Assembly (NCBI GenBank): GCA_002897675.1
Contig: BDSU01000011.1
Location: forward strand, 124,001-188,000
Direction: 5' to 3'
Origin: a bacterium BMS3Abin02
GTDB taxonomy: Bacteria > Actinomycetota > Acidimicrobiia > Spongiisociales > UBA4744
Length of the DNA: 64,000 nucleotides
Part shown: positions 7,415 through 15,540 of the stretch, piece by piece
Layout: every line of letters starts with the position of its first letter
Numbering within the stretch: the stretch's first letter is position 1
Notes under the pieces: model-generated
Told to the model about the DNA's origin: nothing
The model's database searches: none
The model's input: only the letters and a program-made list of their open reading frames with translations
Made by a program: the position numbers and the translations under genes

Positions 7415-9201
7415 GCGCGTTGGCAGCGGCCGATACGCACGAGACCGCCGGTCTGAGGCCGTCCCGGCCTGTCGATCTGCGGCGCGCGATCAGGCTGGGC
7501 CCGCTGGCAGGGGTGGTAGCCGTCGTGATGGCAGCGATCGGCATGGTCGAATCATTCGAATCGCGTATGCTGATCTACCCGTTCCTGGCGCTCGGTTACG
7601 CAGCTCTGTATCTCGTCCCATTCGGGTTCGCGTACGTTGCGGCCAAGCCGCCGGAGCAGCTGGAAGGATTTGCTCCACCGAAGCTGGGGGGCCGGAACGT
7701 CGCGGCCGGCGCAATTGCCGGCCTGCTCGCCGGTGTCGTCCTGACCGCGTTCTCGGTACTGGCCGGCGCCGTTGACCTGCGAACGACGTTTCCTTCGGTT
7801 TCTCCGGCCATGGTCCAACTCCTCCGATTCGGCCTCGGTGTCGGCGTGTCGGCCGTCGTAGTTCTCCTGGTGAGCACCGCCGCCGGGGCGCTCGGTGGAG
7901 TCGTGCACCTCTTGCCTACTCGATTTCGCCGGAGCTTTCTCAACAGTCTCGCGTGGGTCGTGTTGTGGGGCTTGCTCGAAGACGTCTCTCGGCAGTTCTT
8001 CCGTGGTTTTCGCATTCCGGGAGTCAACAACGTGCTTTATGCGCGTTCCGGCGGGCTGACGGTGCCGGGAGCAATCGTCATCGGCCTCGTGTTCTTCGGA
8101 ATCTACTGGTACCTCGGTGGTCGCAAGACGACCGTTCGAGGCCGGTTCGAGCAACTGAACCAGCGGCAGCGAGTCCAGGTCTCCGTGGTGGGGGTCGTCG
8201 TCATGTTGCTTGCGCTGGCAGTGCTTCCCAGCATTCTCGGATCTTTTCTCTCCGAAGTGCTCGACCTCGCCGGTCTTTTCCTGCTGATGGCACTCGGCCT
8301 CAACATCGTCGTGGGGTTCGCCGGCCTGCTCGACCTCGGATACGTGGCGTTTTTTGCCGTCGGCGCGTACACCGCAGCGATTCTGACGTCTCCGAACTCG
8401 CCGAGGTGGGCACCGGAGATGACACTCTGGGCAGCGCTTCCGTTCGTGGTGCTCGCCGCCATCGTCGCGGGGCTCCTGGTCGGTGCCCCCGTACTGCGAA
8501 TGCGCGGTGACTACTTGGCCATCGTCACGCTCGGTTTCGGCGAGATTGCTCGGATCCTGCTCAACTCGGAGGCACTGGCGCCGGAGTTTGGCGGTGCACA
8601 GGGCATCATCAACATTCCGAGGATGACTCTCGGACCGATCATCATCAAGACCCCGCAGAACTTCTTCTTCCCGATCTTCATTTTCGTGCTGCTCGCCGTC
8701 TACGTGTCGCTGTCGCTACAGAAATCCCGGATAGGTCGTGCATGGATGGCGATGCGCGAGGACGAATCGGTTGCGGAAACGATGGGGGTGAACATCGTCA
8801 CGGCCAAGTTGTCGGCGTTCATCGTCGGTGCCGTGCTGGCCAGCCTCGGTGGTGCGCTGTTCGCCGCCAAGATTGGGGCGATCTTCCCGAGCTCATTCAA
8901 TGTCGTCGTGTCGATCACCGTGCTCGTGATCATCATCGTGGGAGGCATGGGCAGCATCCCCGGCGTGGCACTCGGCGCCATCGTGCTGATCGCGCTGCCC
9001 GAACTGCTGCGAGAGTTCTCGGAGTTCAAGTTCCTGCTCTACGGTGTGCTCCTGATATTCATGACGCTCAAACGGCCGGAGGGGTTCATTCCGAGCCGAC
9101 GAAGGGCCAAGGAGCTGCACAAGGATGAGGTGCTTCAGGACGCCTGGATGGACATCCACCAAGCCGGCGCTGCAGATGAACCGGGCGAGGGAGACGCGTG
9201 A
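7411..9201 (+). CDS. livM: LivM-type permease with large N-terminal membrane extension
   Basis: This 596-residue protein carries a normal LivM permease in its second half: AGLFLLMALGLNIVVGFAGLLDLGYVAFF from about residue 290, the coupling loop MRGDYLAIVTLGFGEIARI, and RIGRAWMAMREDESVAETMGV. LivM is usually 300-450 residues. Here about 260 residues come first, with roughly six hydrophobic segments (for example LAGVVAVVMAAIGMV, MLIYPFLALGYAALYLVPFGF, GAIAGLLAGVVLTAFSVLAGA). This extension is of unknown function and may be a fused membrane module. It overlaps livH by 4 nt and livG by 1 nt. Confidence 0.9.
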   Translation: MSALAAADTHETAGLRPSRPVDLRRAIRLGPLAGVVAVVMAAIGMVESFESRMLIYPFLALGYAALYLVPFGFAYVAAKPPEQLEGFAPPKLGGRNVAAGAIAGLLAGVVLTAFSVLAGAVDLRTTFPSVSPAMVQLLRFGLGVGVSAVVVLLVSTAAGALGGVVHLLPTRFRRSFLNSLAWVVLWGLLEDVSRQFFRGFRIPGVNNVLYARSGGLTVPGAIVIGLVFFGIYWYLGGRKTTVRGRFEQLNQRQRVQVSVVGVVVMLLALAVLPSILGSFLSEVLDLAGLFLLMALGLNIVVGFAGLLDLGYVAFFAVGAYTAAILTSPNSPRWAPEMTLWAALPFVVLAAIVAGLLVGAPVLRMRGDYLAIVTLGFGEIARILLNSEALAPEFGGAQGIINIPRMTLGPIIIKTPQNFFFPIFIFVLLAVYVSLSLQKSRIGRAWMAMREDESVAETMGVNIVTAKLSAFIVGAVLASLGGALFAAKIGAIFPSSFNVVVSITVLVIIIVGGMGSIPGVALGAIVLIALPELLREFSEFKFLLYGVLLIFMTLKRPEGFIPSRRRAKELHKDEVLQDAWMDIHQAGAADEPGEGDA

Positions 9202-9989
9202 TGCCGCTCTTCGAGACGAGGGCCCTTCGCAAGACATTCGGGGGTTTGACGGCGATCAACGGTCTGGACTTGCACGTGGACAAGGGCGAGATTGTCAGCG
9301 TGATCGGTCCGAACGGGGCCGGGAAGACGACCCTTTTCAACCTCATCACCGGCATGATGGGGCCGGACTCGGGCCAGATCATCTTCGACTCCGAGAACAT
9401 CGTCGGCTTGTCACCGAGCCAGGTCATCAAGCTGGGGATCAGCCGCACCTTCCAGAACGTGCGACTGTTCCCGACGATGACCATTCGTGAGAACGTCATG
9501 GTGGCTCGTCACTGTCGCACGAAATCGGGTGTCATCTCCGCGGTGCTTCGCACCCCCAAGTTTCGGCGGGAAGAAGAGGAGACCAAGCGAATCGCGGAGG
9601 ATACCCTTGCATTCTTCGGGACACGGCTCATCGGATACCGGCTCGACCAGGAGGCGTACATGCTGTCGTACGCGAATCGACGCCGGCTGGAAATCGCTCG
9701 AGCGATGGCGTCGTCGCCGAAACTCATCCTGCTCGACGAGCCCACCGCCGGGATGAACCCGAGGGAGACGGCCGAGATCACTCAATTGATCGGCCGACTT
9801 CGCGACAAGAAAGGGTTCACGATCCTGGTCATCGAACATGACATGCGGGTCGTCAAGGGCGTCTCCGATCGTGTCGTCGTCATCGACTACGGAAAGAAGA
9901 TCGCCGACGGTACCTACGAGGAGGTCGCCCACAACCCGCAGGTCATCGAGGCGTACCTCGGACGCCGGACCGAGAAGGACTCGAAGTGA
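9201..9989 (+). CDS. livG: Branched-chain amino-acid ABC transporter ATP-binding protein LivG
   Basis: This 262-residue ATPase energises the LivHM channel. Walker A is GPNGAGKTTLFNL near residue 37, the Q-loop follows at SRTFQNVRLFPTMTI, Walker B is LILLDEPTAGMNP, and the switch histidine is in VIEHDMRVV. The signature segment reads LSYANRRRLEIARAM instead of the usual LSYGQQRRLEIARAL, so the glycine-glutamine pair of the LSGGQ motif is altered while the flanking sequence is intact. Start choice: ATG 9201 overlaps the livM stop; a GTG at 9198 is an equally close alternative. Confidence 0.93.
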   Translation: MPLFETRALRKTFGGLTAINGLDLHVDKGEIVSVIGPNGAGKTTLFNLITGMMGPDSGQIIFDSENIVGLSPSQVIKLGISRTFQNVRLFPTMTIRENVMVARHCRTKSGVISAVLRTPKFRREEEETKRIAEDTLAFFGTRLIGYRLDQEAYMLSYANRRRLEIARAMASSPKLILLDEPTAGMNPRETAEITQLIGRLRDKKGFTILVIEHDMRVVKGVSDRVVVIDYGKKIADGTYEEVAHNPQVIEAYLGRRTEKDSK

Positions 9990-10717
9990 CTGCTCGTGAA
10001 CCGATCCTCGAGATGGTCGGTGTCGACACCCACTATGGCGCCATTCAGATGCTCCGCGACGTCAACGTCGAGATCTACGAGGGTGAGATCGTCTGTCTGC
10101 TGGGCGGCAACGCGTCGGGCAAGACGACGACCCTCAAGACGATTCTCGGGTATGTGACGCCGTCGGACGGCGAAGTTCGTCTCGACGGTGAGAAGGTCAG
10201 TGGGCTCCCCACGACCAAGGTCGTCGGGCGCGGCATCACGATGGTTCCCGAGAATCGCAGGCTCTTCAAGCGGATGACGGTCAGAGAGAACCTCGAGATG
10301 GGCACATATCTCAGGAAGGACCGCCGGAATGTGGAAGATGACCTCGATCGGGTCTTCGAACTGTTTCCCCGGGTGAAGGAGAGGCTCAACCAGCGGGCCG
10401 GCACGCTCTCCGGGGGCGAACAGCAGATGGTGGCCATGGGGCGGGCACTCATGGCGCGTCCGAAGGTGCTGTTGATGGACGAGCCCTCCATGGGGCTGGC
10501 GCCGGTGTTCGTCGCACAGAATTTCGACATCATCCAGCAGGTCAACAAGGAACAGGGCACCACCATCTTCATGGTGGAGCAGAACGCCAATATGGCCCTG
10601 TCGATCGCCGATCGTGGCTACGTGCTGCAGACCGGGAGGATCGTGCTCGCCGACACTGCCGAGCGGCTGCTCGCGAACCCCCAGATGCGTCAGGCGTATC
10701 TCGGGGAGATCGACTGA
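9986..10717 (+). CDS. livF: Branched-chain amino-acid ABC transporter ATP-binding protein LivF
   Basis: This 243-residue second ATPase of the liv transporter begins at a GTG that overlaps the livG stop (GTGA). Walker A is GGNASGKTTTLK near residue 38, the LivF-typical VPENRRLFKRMTVRENL follows, the signature is LSGGEQQMVAMGRALM, and Walker B is VLLMDEPSMGLAPVF. The D-loop and H-loop region (IFMVEQNANMAL) is intact. With LivG it forms the heterodimeric motor of the importer. It is the last gene of the operon; the next gene has its own putative promoter. Confidence 0.94.
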   Translation: MTAREPILEMVGVDTHYGAIQMLRDVNVEIYEGEIVCLLGGNASGKTTTLKTILGYVTPSDGEVRLDGEKVSGLPTTKVVGRGITMVPENRRLFKRMTVRENLEMGTYLRKDRRNVEDDLDRVFELFPRVKERLNQRAGTLSGGEQQMVAMGRALMARPKVLLMDEPSMGLAPVFVAQNFDIIQQVNKEQGTTIFMVEQNANMALSIADRGYVLQTGRIVLADTAERLLANPQMRQAYLGEID

Positions 10718-10740
10718 TCGGATCCGTGTCGAGACCGGTC

Positions 10741-10746
10741 TAGTCT
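10741..10746 (+). promoter_or_regulatory. Putative leaderless -10 element (AlaX gene)
   Basis: TAGTCT lies 10 nt before the ATG at 10757, and a 10-bp palindrome AGACCGGTCT (10732-10741) precedes it. There is no Shine-Dalgarno sequence between them, so the mRNA may start at or near the start codon. Confidence 0.45.
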
Positions 10747-10756
10747 GACGGGGCAG

Positions 10757-11476
10757 ATGGAGCTCATCACACGCGAGATCGCCGCGACCGACGCCTACGC
10801 CCGAACCACCGGGGCGCGGGTCGTCGAAGTGACCGAGCAGGGCGTCGTGCTCGACCGGACCGTGTTTTACCCCCGCGGCGGTGGACAACCCGGCGACACC
10901 GGTGTGCTTCGGTGGGATGGCGGTGAGGCGCTTGTCGTCGACACGTTCCGGGTGGGCTCCGTGCCCGTTCACGCCATCGAAGGTGCCCGACCTGAGGTCG
11001 GGACGGTGGTGACCGCAGAGATCGACTGGGACCGCCGCCATCTCCTGATGCGTACACACACGGCCCTGCATGCGCTTTCTGCGATCATCTGGCGCGACTT
11101 CGGTGCCAAAGTCACGGGCGGCAACATGGAGCCCGGTGCTGCCAGGATGGATTTCGAGCTGGACTCGATCTCGGTGGAGTTCGGCCATCAGGTCCAGGAA
11201 CGGCTCAACGCGGAGCTAGGTGCCGACCGTCCTATCCGCGTGCTGTTCCTGCCCCGGGACGAGGCCCTCGCAGACCCGGATCTGATCCGGACCAAGGTCA
11301 GCCTCTTGCCGTCGTTGATCGATCCGATCCGGGTGATCGAGATCGAAGGTCTCGACAAGCAGGCCGACGGTGGAACTCACGTCCGCTCGACGGCAGAGGT
11401 CGGCAGGGTCCGGGTCGTCAAGACGCAGTCCAAGGGGAAAGGGAACAAACGAATGCGCATCGAGCTCGAACAGTGA
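10757..11476 (+). CDS. AlaX-type alanyl-tRNA editing protein
   Basis: This 239-residue free-standing editing domain is related to the editing half of AlaRS. It hydrolyses Ser- or Gly-tRNA-Ala to keep translation accurate (family knowledge). The N-terminal part carries FYPRGGGQPGDTGVL, typical of AlaX and AlaRS C-terminal regions. The first zinc motif HxxxH appears as RTHTALHAL near residue 100. The second, normally CxxxH in CGGTHV, reads DGGTHV, so the zinc-ligand cysteine is replaced by Asp; I believe this variant occurs in some AlaX proteins but cannot check. The length fits the medium (AlaX-M) class without the C-Ala domain. The following CvpA-CAP gene starts only 7 nt after its stop. Confidence 0.85.
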   Translation: MELITREIAATDAYARTTGARVVEVTEQGVVLDRTVFYPRGGGQPGDTGVLRWDGGEALVVDTFRVGSVPVHAIEGARPEVGTVVTAEIDWDRRHLLMRTHTALHALSAIIWRDFGAKVTGGNMEPGAARMDFELDSISVEFGHQVQERLNAELGADRPIRVLFLPRDEALADPDLIRTKVSLLPSLIDPIRVIEIEGLDKQADGGTHVRSTAEVGRVRVVKTQSKGKGNKRMRIELEQ

Positions 11477-11483
11477 TCGACTC

Positions 11484-12452
11484 TTGATCGACTTCATCCT
11501 CGGTCTGTACTTCGCCGGCCTTTTCGTCAGGGGCTGGTTGCGCGGCTTTGCGCGCGAGCTGATGGACCTCGTCGGTCTGATCGTTGGGCTCGCTCTCGCA
11601 TTCCGACTCAGCGGCCCTGCCGGCGAATTCGTCCGCAACTGGGCCGGAACGTCCGACGAAGTCTCGCGCCTCATCGGCGGTCTTGCGATCTTCCTCACCG
11701 TGGGGATCGTGGCGAGCATCGGCGCCCACTTCCTCCAGCGGGTCCTCTCCCTTCCCGGCCTTGCACTGTCGAATCGGCTCTTCGGGGCACTGCTGGCCCT
11801 CACCTGGGCGCTGTTCCTCGCTGTCTTGGTCCTGTCCCTTCTGGTCGTCCTCCCGCTGCCGCCATCGGTGGGAGACCAACTCGACAACTCGAAAGTCGCC
11901 ACGTACCTGACCGATCCGGACGCGCCTCCGCAACAGGTGTTCCAGTCGATCGCAGGAGATCGGGTGCTCGAAGCCCTGCTGAACATGCAGGATCTCGTTG
12001 GTGGCAAGGAGGTCATCCTTCAGGAAGGTGAGACCCTCGAGCTTCCGGCCGCGGCTGCGAACGACCTGGCGGTCGACGACAAGGCGGCGACGGAGATCTT
12101 CGACCTCCTCAACCGTTCCCGTGTCGAGGAAGGGCTCGATCCGTTGGCCTGGTCGGCGGCGCTGGCCGACATCGGAGATGCCTACGCGACCGAGATGTAT
12201 CTTGGGGGGTTCTTCAGCCACGACTCGGCGGTGACCGGCAACGTTGTCGTTCGAGTGAAGAAAGCCGGGATTCCGTATCGGGTCCTGGGGGAGAACCTCG
12301 CGTTGGCTGCGACACCCAAGGCGGTGCACGACGGGCTGATGGCCAGCCGGGGGCATCGCGAGAACATTCTGCGTCCGGAGTTCACCCGGGTCGGTATCGG
12401 TGTGGTCGCCGGTCCGCTCGGACTGATGGTCGTTGAAGTGTTTCAAGGATGA
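11484..12452 (+). CDS. CvpA-like membrane domain fused to CAP/SCP domain
   Basis: This 322-residue two-domain protein has an N-terminal CvpA/colicin-V-production-type membrane region: IDFILGLYFAGLFVRGWLRGF followed by three more hydrophobic stretches up to about residue 125. From about residue 200 it carries a CAP (SCP/PR1) domain: NRSRVEEGLDPLAWSAALAD, then FSHDS, a GENLA box, and SRGHRENILRPEFTRVGIG, which hold the family's His and Glu positions. The TTG at 11484 is chosen because CvpA proteins begin at exactly this IDF motif; no ATG or GTG lies nearby. The CAP domain would be exposed outside the membrane. The substrate is unknown; an envelope or cell-wall role is inferred. Confidence 0.82.
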   Translation: MIDFILGLYFAGLFVRGWLRGFARELMDLVGLIVGLALAFRLSGPAGEFVRNWAGTSDEVSRLIGGLAIFLTVGIVASIGAHFLQRVLSLPGLALSNRLFGALLALTWALFLAVLVLSLLVVLPLPPSVGDQLDNSKVATYLTDPDAPPQQVFQSIAGDRVLEALLNMQDLVGGKEVILQEGETLELPAAAANDLAVDDKAATEIFDLLNRSRVEEGLDPLAWSAALADIGDAYATEMYLGGFFSHDSAVTGNVVVRVKKAGIPYRVLGENLALAATPKAVHDGLMASRGHRENILRPEFTRVGIGVVAGPLGLMVVEVFQG

Positions 12453-12865
12453 TTCCCGAAGACTCCGCGTTGATCGGCTGTCTCGTGGACGGGTATGGGC
12501 CGTACGTCTGGAGGGTGTTGCGTAGCCGTGGATGGGGTTCGTTGGACGGGATCGACGCGGCCATCGAGGCGGGTGGGTCGTGGCTCCGAGACTCCTTGGA
12601 AACGCTGGTCGCCACACCGTTCCCGGAACAGCGAAGCGGTCCTTTGGAGCTGTTCCAGGAGGCGATGCGATTCCCTTCCGACGTCCTTGCCTCTGCCGGT
12701 TTGCCGGAGCCACCACGAGACGAGACTGCGGTAGAGGCGCTGCCGGGCGACATCTACGATCTTGCTCCCGTGTCGTCGCAACTCCTCGGCGAGGAGGTGT
12801 GGCACGCGCACCTTGCGTGGGGGGCGGCGAAGGCTCGGGCGATGACGCCGAACAGGATGTCGTGA
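12449..12865 (+). CDS. Hypothetical protein, 138 residues
   Basis: The ATG overlaps the stop of the CvpA-CAP gene (ATGA), which supports this as a real, coupled gene. The product is acidic to neutral with no membrane segment or signal peptide. Notable stretches are YGPYVWRVLRSRGWGSLDGID near the N-terminus and EVWHAHLAWGAAKARAM at the C-terminus. I do not recognise the family. The central PFPEQRSGPLELFQEAMRFPSDVL region looks like a folded helical domain. Its neighbour suggests a cytoplasmic partner of the membrane protein, but this is only context. Confidence 0.7.
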   Translation: MIPEDSALIGCLVDGYGPYVWRVLRSRGWGSLDGIDAAIEAGGSWLRDSLETLVATPFPEQRSGPLELFQEAMRFPSDVLASAGLPEPPRDETAVEALPGDIYDLAPVSSQLLGEEVWHAHLAWGAAKARAMTPNRMS

Positions 12866-13202
12866 CGCGCAGCCGCATGGATGCATGGCGAATCGCTTCG
12901 CTCGCTGGGGGGAGAGATGTTCGTTTGCTCCCCGGCGAGGGCTCTGACGAGCGTCTCTTTCCTTCCCCTCGCAGGGGAAGTGGCCGAGGCGAGGAACGAG
13001 CCGAGGTCGATGGGATAGAGAATCCTTCCTCTCCCAGGTCCCGCTCGGCTCCGAGAGGGTTCTCGGCACGATGATCGAGCCGCTTCAACGAGTTCTGCAG
13101 GCGAGCACCTGACCGGCCGTGCCCACCCCGCGGTCTCGCATCGACCTGAAGCCCTGATAGGAGATATGGGAGAACGCGAACGAAGCGTGGAATGGCTGGA
13201 GG
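12866..13202. other. Intergenic region holding a repeat copy
   Basis: This 337-bp gap between a plus-strand gene and the convergent WS/DGAT gene contains one dispersed repeat copy (12955-13020) and no plausible gene. The remaining sequence (13040-13200) shows no recognisable element. Confidence 0.7.
12955..13020. repeat. Dispersed palindromic repeat, single copy
   Basis: The block begins with CTCTTTCCTTCCCC, then the palindrome CTTCCCCTCGCAGGGGAAG, GTGGCCGAGGCGAGGAACGA and CCGAGGTCGATGGG. It is the reverse complement of the 58-bp unit that is tandemly repeated at 63179-63385, with about a dozen extra bases in the GCC arm. It is also related to the first block after rlmB. Confidence 0.85.
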
Positions 13203-14624
13203 TCAGCCCTGCGACAGGGCTGCTTCGAGCAGCTCTTCAGCCGAGCGCCGGACCGCGTCGGTGAAGGCGTCGAGATCGGGGACTGCATCCCAGTCCGCGT
13301 GGAATCCCCATGCGATGTCGCCGTCGTAGCTGAACAGGGCGATCCCGATATCGTGCCCTGCCCACAGTGGGACGGCAGGGTATTGAACGATCAGCTTGGA
13401 GTCGAGCAGGTACATCGGGAACTGCGGTCCCGGCACGTTGGTGATCGTCATGTTGAACGGGCGCATGCCGGTGGCGAGCCGTGCGGCGCGTTGCATCAGT
13501 GTCATCGGTGTCCCCGAGCTGAGTTGGACGATCGTCGAAGCGCCGAGCGCCTGGTTGGTCTCCTTGAGCTTGTTCGTGTGTTCTTTGATGAGCGCAAACC
13601 GTTGCAGCGGGTCGCGTTGTTCCAGGGGCAGTTCGATGAGCCACATCGCGACCTGGTTCCCCATGGTCCCTCTTCGATCCTTCGGACGGATGCTGACCGG
13701 GACCATGGCACGGAACTCGACTCCGGTGACGTCGAAGGCCCGTTCGTTGATGAGGAAACTGCGGATGGCCCCTGCTGCAACGGCGAGTACGACGTCGTTG
13801 ACGGTGCCGCCGAGGAGGTTCTTGACTTGTTTGAAATCGTCGAGGGGCAGGGTGAGCCAGTCGAACCGCCGGTTCGGGCCGATCGGCTCGTTGATGGGGG
13901 TACGGGACGCGGCCGAAAGCCAGCCCGAGGTGAGCGAATGCGCCACGGCATTGGCTTTCCGGCCGACTTCGGTCGCGATCGAACGCCCCTGCTCGAGCAT
14001 ACGGGGGACACTGACCGCAATCTTTGCAGCGCGTGCCAGTCGACGGAGCGTCTCGTCGACGAGGAGTTGTGTTCCTCGCGGTACGGGCCGCGGCGTGTAC
14101 TCGGGTGTCGGCTCGAGTTCTGTCGTGGGGGTGAAGCCGAGGAGGACACCCATCAGGTCCACACCCGAGATGCCGTCGAGCATGCAGTGGTGGATCTTGA
14201 AGATCAGTCCGAATCGGTCCTTCTCGCATCCTTCGACGATCCACATCTGCCACAGGGGCTTCGCCCGGTCGAGCTGGCTTCCGAGGATCTGGCCGAACAG
14301 CTCTCTGAGCTGCGTCTCGGTTCCCGGCTTCGGAAGGCCGATGTGGCGGACGTGATAGTCGATGTTGAAGTGCTGGTCGTCGACCCAGACGGGGTATTTC
14401 TCGATCGGAATCCATGCGAGATGCTGCCGGTAGCGCGGCACGTGGTGAAGTCGAGACTCGATGAACGAGCGGATACGTGCGATGTCTATGCCGCCGTCCG
14501 GCCTTCTCAGCGTCCCTCCTTCGAACAGCGCCACACCGGCGACGTGCATGTGGGCGGTCGATGATTCGAGCGCCAGGAAGGAGGCGTCGAGGAAGGAGAG
14601 CCTGTCATACGTGGGTTCCGTCAT
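13203..14624 (-). CDS. Wax ester synthase / diacylglycerol acyltransferase (WS/DGAT)
   Basis: This 473-residue acyltransferase joins acyl-CoA to a fatty alcohol or diacylglycerol, which makes storage wax esters or triacylglycerol at the membrane. The N-terminal LSFLDASFLALES and the catalytic HHxxxDG motif (HHCMLDG, residues 145-151) define the family. C-terminal blocks RFDWLTLPLDDFKQV, NDVVLAVAAGAIRSFL and NMTITNVPGPQFPMYLL also fit. The ATG at 14624 is supported by GGAAGGAGC just upstream. Neutral-lipid storage is common in actinobacteria. A perfect 8-bp hairpin (13204-13222) overlaps the stop codon and may help terminate transcription. Confidence 0.93.
   Translation of the reverse strand: MTEPTYDRLSFLDASFLALESSTAHMHVAGVALFEGGTLRRPDGGIDIARIRSFIESRLHHVPRYRQHLAWIPIEKYPVWVDDQHFNIDYHVRHIGLPKPGTETQLRELFGQILGSQLDRAKPLWQMWIVEGCEKDRFGLIFKIHHCMLDGISGVDLMGVLLGFTPTTELEPTPEYTPRPVPRGTQLLVDETLRRLARAAKIAVSVPRMLEQGRSIATEVGRKANAVAHSLTSGWLSAASRTPINEPIGPNRRFDWLTLPLDDFKQVKNLLGGTVNDVVLAVAAGAIRSFLINERAFDVTGVEFRAMVPVSIRPKDRRGTMGNQVAMWLIELPLEQRDPLQRFALIKEHTNKLKETNQALGASTIVQLSSGTPMTLMQRAARLATGMRPFNMTITNVPGPQFPMYLLDSKLIVQYPAVPLWAGHDIGIALFSYDGDIAWGFHADWDAVPDLDAFTDAVRRSAEELLEAALSQG
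13204..13222 (-). terminator. Hairpin overlapping the WS/DGAT stop codon
   Basis: CAGCCCTG (13204-13211) pairs exactly with CAGGGCTG (13215-13222) around a CGA loop. On the minus strand it covers the last codons and stop of the acyltransferase gene. No clear T-run follows, so it may be a terminator or a 3'-end stabiliser. Confidence 0.5.
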
Positions 14625-14646
14625 CGGTGCTCCTTCCGGTACAAGC

Positions 14647-15540
14647 CTACGGCGTGGCCGGATCGATTGTCCGTGGCTCGAGGAGGACGCCGAGTCCTTG
14701 TCGGGCCGCGGTGGCCAGAGCCCGAGTCGCCGCGGCGATGTCCTGGCTCGCAACCCCGACGGACTTGAAGAGTGTGACCGGCGAATCCGCTTTGACCGTG
14801 TGTGCCAGCAGATCTCCGATCGTCGCATCGGGCGAGCGTTGTGCCTGGATGAGGTCGCCGGCTTCTTGTGAGGCCGCTGCGATGTCGTCGACGGTGACGA
14901 ATGCCCTCCTGACCGTCTCCGCAGGTATTTCGGCCATCTCCGGGGTGAATGCGCCGATCGCGTTGATGTGCACGGTCTCCGGCAGCGACGAATCGCGGAA
15001 CAGGGGAACGTGTGCCGGTGTCGCGGTGGTCACGACGTCCGCCTGGCCGACCGCCTCGTTCGTGTCGTTCACGGCTTCGCCACCGACCTGTTTGGCCAGC
15101 CGCTCGGCCCTGTCTCGGTTTCTGGACCAGACGAGAATCCTGGTGATCGGCCGAACGGCGACGACCGCTTCGATCTGATCTCGGGCCATTGCGCCTGCAC
15201 CGAGCATCGCGAGAGTGGAGGCGTCGGGCCTCGCGAGCAGACGTGTGGCGAGACCGGCTGCTGCGCCGGTCCGGATCGCGGTGAGTGTCGGTCCGTCAAC
15301 GAGGCCGACCGGATGTCCTTGTCCGTTGAACACCACGACGATTCCCGCAGGATCGCCGGGTGTGATCGATACGACCTTGATTCCTGTGTGATCTCCCACC
15401 TTCCCTGCCATGAACAACGACGGACCGAGCAGAATCCGCCGGGGAGTTTCTCGGTCGTCCCGAAACGCCTCGCGCATGGCGTCGATCGCCGCGCTCATCG
15501 GCAGTGCTTCTCTCAGGTCGTCGGGTCCGAGGTATCGCAT
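14647..15540 (-). CDS. Ornithine cyclodeaminase / mu-crystallin family protein
   Basis: This 297-residue NAD(P)-binding enzyme of the OCD/mu-crystallin family may deaminate ornithine to proline, or reduce or deaminate another imino or amino acid. The substrate-side signature IKVVSITPGD and the substrate loop GLVDGPTLTAIRTGAAAGLA (family GxxTxxRTAA pattern) are present. The Rossmann motif is TLAMLGAGAMARDQIEA near residue 125. The ATG at 15540 overlaps the stop of the upstream oxidase gene (ATGA), so the two enzymes probably act in one amino-acid catabolic step series. The exact activity is unassigned. Confidence 0.87.
   Translation of the reverse strand: MRYLGPDDLREALPMSAAIDAMREAFRDDRETPRRILLGPSLFMAGKVGDHTGIKVVSITPGDPAGIVVVFNGQGHPVGLVDGPTLTAIRTGAAAGLATRLLARPDASTLAMLGAGAMARDQIEAVVAVRPITRILVWSRNRDRAERLAKQVGGEAVNDTNEAVGQADVVTTATPAHVPLFRDSSLPETVHINAIGAFTPEMAEIPAETVRRAFVTVDDIAAASQEAGDLIQAQRSPDATIGDLLAHTVKADSPVTLFKSVGVASQDIAAATRALATAARQGLGVLLEPRTIDPATP

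Noticed and set aside
11418-13088. A 556-codon minus-strand frame opposite the CvpA-CAP gene
   Set aside because: It is antisense to a two-domain protein with recognisable motifs, and it has low-complexity Arg/Pro composition.
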